Under the pieces are notes generated by a model. It was not told the origin of the DNA. It saw nothing but the letters and a program-made list of their open reading frames with translations, and did no database searches. This document shows positions 60,203 to 64,000 of a stretch of DNA of 64,000 nucleotides, piece after piece (positions within the stretch are counted from its first letter, which is position 1; the number at the start of each line of letters is the position of its first letter). This DNA is from Lachnospiraceae bacterium. Its GTDB lineage: Bacteria; Bacillota; Clostridia; Lachnospirales; Lachnospiraceae. Location of the stretch: assembly GCA_017455525.1 (NCBI GenBank), contig JAFTAP010000078.1, positions 1 through 64,000 of the forward strand, given 5' to 3'. The translations under genes were made by a program, and so were the position numbers.

Positions 60203-61387
60203 TTAAACTTCTCCCATCTTATACCTATTCACAAGCGACTGTATGCGGTTATTCGGGTCAAGCAGGTCGCTTATGGATGAATCATGGTTAAGCGTATCTA
60301 TGATATATGCAAGATACTTGCTCATATCACAGGATATATACCAAGGTCTCTGCATAAGCTCGTCGGGCTGATATACAAGATTCGTAGTGAGCACGCCGGT
60401 AATGACGCCTTCTTCTACTGCCTTATCAAAGGGCTCGAAGCCGTTCGAGAAAAGGCCGAATGTCGCAGCCACGTATATCCTTCCTGCGTTTCTCTTCTTA
60501 AGCTCGCCTGCCACTTCTATGACGCTCTCTCCGGAAGCGATCATATCGTCAAGCACCACGATGTCCTTCCCGCTGACATCAGAGCCTAAGAACTCGTGTG
60601 CGACTATAGGATTCCTCCCGTCCACGATCCTCGTATAGTCCCGTCTCTTATAGAACATACCCATGTCAAGACCCAAGACATTCGCCATATAGATGGCTCT
60701 CGACATGCCACCCTCATCGGGTGATACTATCATCATGTGCTCCGGCTCTATCGTAAGATCCTTAACATTTGTAAGCAGTCCCTTAATGAACTGATAGGAC
60801 GCCTGTATAGTCTCAAAGCCCTTTAGGGGTATAGAGTTCATGACTCTCGGATCATGGGCGTCAAATGTGATGATATTATCCACGCCCATCTTTGCTAGCT
60901 CCTGCAACGCTATCGCGCAGTCAAGCGATTCTCTCGCAGATCTCTTGTGCTGCCGGCTCTCATACAGGAAGGGCATGATCACGGTTATGCGCCTTGCCTT
61001 GCCTCCGACTGCGGCTATTATTCTCTTTAAGTTCTGGTAATGATCGTCCGGGGACATATGATTCTCCTCCCCGAACATGCTGTAGGTGACGCTGTAGTTG
61101 CATACATCCACGAGAAGGTACAGATCCATTCCTCTCACGGACTCATTTATCATGCCTTTCGCCTCTCCCGAACCGAAGCGAGGCAACGATACGTCGAGTA
61201 AGTAAGAGTTTCGCATATAGCCTGAGAAAACAAGGGAATTCTTATGTTCATTCTCCCTGTCCTCACGCCAGCCTATAAGATAATCGTCAACCCTCTCCGC
61301 AAGCTCCCTGCATCCATCGAGCGCTATGACTCCGAGCGAGCCTACGGGAATCGTCTCAAGACTTCGTTTATCATGTGTGTGTGGCAC
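60203..61387 (-). CDS. prs: Ribose-phosphate pyrophosphokinase, long variant
   Basis: It makes PRPP from ribose 5-phosphate and ATP. The 394 residues include the ATP and ribose loops FLYESRQHKRSARESLDCAI and TFDAHDPRVMNSIP, YKRRDYTRIVDG, and the PRPP loop IVVLDDMIASGESV. It is about 75 residues longer than housekeeping Prs, with an N-terminal extension (LETIPVGSLGVIALDGC) and an insert carrying YSMFGEENHMSPDDHYQNL; the PRPP loop differs from the usual DDMIDTxGT. It starts with GTG overlapping the last base of the loader's TAG (TAGTG), so translation is coupled. It may be a second, divergent enzyme. Confidence 0.82.
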   Translation of the reverse strand: MPHTHDKRSLETIPVGSLGVIALDGCRELAERVDDYLIGWREDRENEHKNSLVFSGYMRNSYLLDVSLPRFGSGEAKGMINESVRGMDLYLLVDVCNYSVTYSMFGEENHMSPDDHYQNLKRIIAAVGGKARRITVIMPFLYESRQHKRSARESLDCAIALQELAKMGVDNIITFDAHDPRVMNSIPLKGFETIQASYQFIKGLLTNVKDLTIEPEHMMIVSPDEGGMSRAIYMANVLGLDMGMFYKRRDYTRIVDGRNPIVAHEFLGSDVSGKDIVVLDDMIASGESVIEVAGELKKRNAGRIYVAATFGLFSNGFEPFDKAVEEGVITGVLTTNLVYQPDELMQRPWYISCDMSKYLAYIIDTLNHDSSISDLLDPNNRIQSLVNRYKMGEV

Positions 61388-62337
61388 TACCCGTTCCTCC
61401 GTCTTTTAATGCGAAGATCATCACCGGTGAATTTTATTACTTTATATTTACCGAATATCCTTGAAACCGATCTTTCAGAGTACAAATCCGTAAGCTTATC
61501 CAATTCGAGGTTTGTCGATATTATAGTAGCTCTGGAATTCAGGTCTCTCTCATTAAGTACGTTAAAAAGCTCCGAATTCACGACTGAGCTGTCTATCTCA
61601 GTCCCAAGGTCATCAATAATGAGCAGCGGGCTCGTAAATAAAGCATTGTACTCCTCATCCTCTATATCATACGTCGAAAACCTGCGAGCCGATAAGGTGT
61701 CGAATAGCTTTATCGCACTGATATACAAAACAGCAAAGCCCCTGTCTATAAGCTCCTTTGCTATGCAGTTCGACATAAACGTCTTGCCGCATCCAACGCC
61801 ACCATAGAATAGCATATTTTTATATGATTCGGCAAATGTTTCAACGAATTCCTTTGCATCTGAATACGCTTTTTTTATATTTTCTAAATCTTCCCCCGTA
61901 AAATACTCAAAAGAGAACGTATCGAAGTTCTCTTCCTTCAGCTTTTCATACATACCCGTCTTCGCATAATAATACTCCACCAGCTTCTGTACAAGACAAT
62001 GGCATTTCCTGCCTCCGACATATCCTGTGTCTTTGCAATCAGGACATTTATAGCGCAAAGAAATATAGTCATCGGCATACCCTGCGTCTCTCAGTATTCT
62101 CTTCTTTTCACCGGATATATAAGAAAGCTCCTTTAGTATAAGGGCTGCCTCTGCTTTCTGTCCTGACGCCGCCTTTATAGCGGCCTCTGCGGATAAATCC
62201 ACTGTCTTATCATCTAATGCCTTATAATCAGGCAATTTTATATATATATCTTGTATCCGCTCCCTCTGCTCTCTTTTATCAAGCGCGAGCTGCCGCTCAT
62301 ATTCGGACATTATATCTCTGTACGCTCTGTTATTCAT
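61387..62337 (-). CDS. DnaC/DnaI-like helicase loader ATPase
   Basis: A 316-residue AAA+ protein. A zinc-binding CPDCKDTGYVGGRKCHC is at residues 98-114, Walker A GGVGCGKT at 179-186, Walker B LLIIDDLG at 238-245 and the sensor/arginine region SERSVSRIFGKYKVI near 290. It loads the replicative helicase at the origin or restart sites. It lies one base after the DnaD-like gene, the usual primosomal pair of Firmicutes, and runs into prs by TAGTG. Length and motif spacing are normal for DnaI. Confidence 0.9.
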   Translation of the reverse strand: MNNRAYRDIMSEYERQLALDKREQRERIQDIYIKLPDYKALDDKTVDLSAEAAIKAASGQKAEAALILKELSYISGEKKRILRDAGYADDYISLRYKCPDCKDTGYVGGRKCHCLVQKLVEYYYAKTGMYEKLKEENFDTFSFEYFTGEDLENIKKAYSDAKEFVETFAESYKNMLFYGGVGCGKTFMSNCIAKELIDRGFAVLYISAIKLFDTLSARRFSTYDIEDEEYNALFTSPLLIIDDLGTEIDSSVVNSELFNVLNERDLNSRATIISTNLELDKLTDLYSERSVSRIFGKYKVIKFTGDDLRIKRRRNG

Positions 62338-63396
62338 CTATTTCCTCAATAACTGCTTTTCTAATTCAGCAAAATCATACTTCCGTTCCGGAAAATTATG
62401 AAACTTATTCTTCTTTTCCTTTTTCCCTGTCTGAGCCATAAACTGTCCTGAGCTCTTATTCACAAGCGATGATGCGGTCATGAGCTTGAAGCCGGCATCC
62501 TTCTTCTCTACGTCCTCCAAAGACTGTGCTCCGCTCTCATACCATCCCTTAAGTATCTTGTCCGTATACGGGAAGGATGGATTGGCAATAGCCTTCATTG
62601 TCCTTGATACCGCCTCAAGTATTATCTTCATCGGAAAGCAGTAATCCTTCTGCCACTTGTCTATATACTCAATCTCAAAGTCCACGGGATTCCTGTTAGA
62701 TATCCCGTATGCGCGGAGCACCGTGAAATAATCGCTGCCGCTGTAGCCCCTGACCTCGGCCTTGGCTCCCGCGACATCCTTAACCCCTGCTTCGGCCCAG
62801 TTCATAGCCGTCTGCTCTATGTACCTCATGCTTGTCTTATTCTTATCAACGCAATATTCTATAAGGTATTCTATAAGATCTGCGCCAAAGCCCAATTCAT
62901 CATATATGAAAAGCAGTGTCTTCATATCTGCGGGGTTAAGCGTCCTGCCAAGATACTGCTCTGCAACGAATACGAGCTGCTTCACCTCAGCCTTGTCCCC
63001 GAATGCTGAAAGCTCGGATGCCGTATAAGGCCTGTGCTGCTTCTTATCAGATGACTGCGAGGACGTCTTCTTAGGAAGCGAGACCTCTGTTTCCTCTGCC
63101 TCCGACGGATCGTTAAGCACTATGCCGGAGACGTTCCTCTCCTCATCGAACTCTATGGATATGATACCCTTCCTCGCCCAATAGAGCAGAGAGCGGATTA
63201 TATCTGTCTCGGTATAATTAAACCTGTCCGCAAGCAGCGGCACGGTAACAGGCTCATCCGCTTCTATACAGCGCATGAGATACAGGTATATCTTAAGCTG
63301 GGCGCCGTTAGCGTCCGCCATATACTCGTCAATAAAACAATTCGAGACAATCGTATTGCCCGAATAGCGGCTTCCCTTCAGAACTATGCTATCCAT
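62338..63396 (-). CDS. DnaD/DnaB-like primosome protein
   Basis: A 352-residue replication protein with a winged-helix N-terminal DnaD-type part (DANGAQLKIYLYLMRCIEADEPVTVPLLADRFNYTETDI, LLYWARKGIISI), a DnaB/DnaD C-terminal domain (MKTLLFIYDELGFGADLIEYLIEYCVD, YIEQTAMNWAEAGV) and a second such repeat near 250. Such proteins bring the helicase loader to DNA. It precedes the DnaC/DnaI-like gene directly. The long charged middle (SLPKKTSSQSSDKKQHRP) is a linker. It starts after a terminator and is probably the first gene of its operon. Confidence 0.82.
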   Translation of the reverse strand: MDSIVLKGSRYSGNTIVSNCFIDEYMADANGAQLKIYLYLMRCIEADEPVTVPLLADRFNYTETDIIRSLLYWARKGIISIEFDEERNVSGIVLNDPSEAEETEVSLPKKTSSQSSDKKQHRPYTASELSAFGDKAEVKQLVFVAEQYLGRTLNPADMKTLLFIYDELGFGADLIEYLIEYCVDKNKTSMRYIEQTAMNWAEAGVKDVAGAKAEVRGYSGSDYFTVLRAYGISNRNPVDFEIEYIDKWQKDYCFPMKIILEAVSRTMKAIANPSFPYTDKILKGWYESGAQSLEDVEKKDAGFKLMTASSLVNKSSGQFMAQTGKKEKKNKFHNFPERKYDFAELEKQLLRK

Positions 63397-63479
63397 TTTC
63401 CCTTACTTCCAGTTTTTAATGCAATCTTCGTGTGGCTTTCGCCTAATTCTCTTCAAGCGTAGCGGAGTATAGCACAATG

Positions 63480-63517
63480 GTTTTTAAAATTAAATAGCTC
63501 CCGGAAGACCGGGAGCT
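63480..63517 (-). terminator. Rho-independent terminator after murC
   Basis: AGCTCCCGG (63517-63509) pairs with CCGGGAGCT (63504-63496) around TCTT, followed on the minus strand by ATTTAATTTTAAAAA. It ends the murC transcript and separates it from the dnaD-like operon. Confidence 0.88.
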
Positions 63518-63621
63518 GAAAGCATGATAAAGTTGAAAAAGTCGGTAAAGTGGATAGCAACGCATTTATCGTAAAAATAACCCTTGTATCCTGTTAATAA
63601 AAAGTTGTGGAAAATGTGAAT

Positions 63622-64000
63622 TAGCTTCCTGATAGCAGTTCATCCCCGATCTTTACTACATCTCCGGCCCCCATCGTTATCAACAGATCATTGTCGGTAA
63701 GAGTTTCTTTGATAAAATTTTCTATCTCAGCAAAAGTCGGGAAATAATAACAGTCAGTACCCTTCTCCCGCACCTTTTCGGCTATCACTTCCCCGCTCAT
63801 TCCGAGTGTGTCGGTCTCCCTCGCAGGGTATATCTCTGCCGATATAACATGGTCGGCAAGCGACAGCGCATCAGCGAATTCATCAAGCAGAGCCTTCGTC
63901 CTCGTATATGTATGCGACTGGAATACTACCCACAGCTCGTTATGAGGATATTTTAATGCCGTGCTGAGCGTCGCCTTTATTTCCGTAGGGTGGTGAGCAT
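63622..64000 (-). CDS. murC: UDP-N-acetylmuramate--L-alanine ligase, C-terminal part (runs off the window)
   Basis: Reading the minus strand from the right edge gives HHPTEIKATLSTALKYPHNELW, VVFQSHTYTRTKALLDEFADAL, AEIYPARETDTLGMSGEVIAE and LLITMGAGDVVKIGDELL before TAA. These are the Mur-ligase C-terminal domain motifs of MurC: HHPTE, the QPHxYSRT-type QSHTYTRT, the IYxARE segment and the MGAGD end. It joins L-alanine to UDP-MurNAc in peptidoglycan synthesis. About 126 of some 460 residues are in the window. Confidence 0.93.

Overview
The window looks like the chromosome of a Gram-positive clostridial bacterium, most likely a Lachnospiraceae member related to Butyrivibrio, Pseudobutyrivibrio or Roseburia. 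This rests on AGGAGG-type ribosome binding sites, a DnaD-like primosome gene beside a DnaC/DnaI loader, a LoaP-type NusG paralogue, a one-chain 1261-residue PurL and a QueT vitamin transporter. It is inferred from family content and not from any marker RNA gene; I see no rRNA, tRNA or CRISPR. Nearly all genes are on the minus strand, so operons read from high to low coordinates.

1-38.6 kb is a large, mosaic surface-polysaccharide region. The left part (58-20126) holds pseudaminic-acid genes (pseG, pseH, pseI, pseC), two Wzx-like flippases, a Wzy-like polymerase, several GT2 glycosyltransferases, a YfhO-like membrane protein, a thiamine-diphosphate enzyme, a methyltransferase, a lipopolysaccharide-kinase-like protein and two odd Rossmann-fronted proteins. 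About 7-20 kb is visibly more AT-rich than the rest, as expected of transferred glycan islands. The first gene is broken by an in-frame amber codon. A middle part (20478-23284) has a UDP-sugar dehydrogenase, a GT2 and an acyltransferase. An ISL3-family insertion (about 23.8-25.9 kb) follows, which abuts a truncated phosphoglycosyl transferase. Next (26526-29958) is a bacillosamine-type set: 4,6-dehydratase, aminotransferase, initiating phosphoglycosyl transferase and an unrecognised 63-residue protein. Then comes a second polysaccharide set (30199-38589) with a GT87-like enzyme, two more phosphoglycosyl transferases, LoaP, a polymerase-like protein, a YD-repeat lipoprotein, a detached membrane/Rossmann half of a phosphoglycosyl transferase and an epimerase.

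38.7-46.6 kb is housekeeping: a small alarmone synthetase, purL, an unknown protein, a large cyclic-nucleotide-binding-domain protein whose mRNA may be leaderless, and the divergent upp gene with a clear terminator.

46.6-59.5 kb is a carbohydrate-use regulon: RbsD/FucU mutarotase, binding protein, two permeases, ATPase, LacI regulator, an unknown protein, a KbaZ/GatZ-like protein, aldo/keto reductase, zinc alcohol dehydrogenase and FGGY kinase. The same 12-bp palindrome cgaaacgtttcg sits in the kinase promoter and at the start of the transporter transcript, tying both units to the LacI protein. Between the KbaZ-like and reductase genes lies a 303-bp non-coding element with 26-bp perfect terminal inverted repeats and at least six internal hairpins; it is the most unusual non-coding structure in the window.

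59.6-64 kb holds queT behind a probable preQ1 riboswitch, an unusual PRPP synthetase, dnaC/dnaI-like and dnaD-like genes, a terminator and the 3' end of murC, which runs off the right edge.
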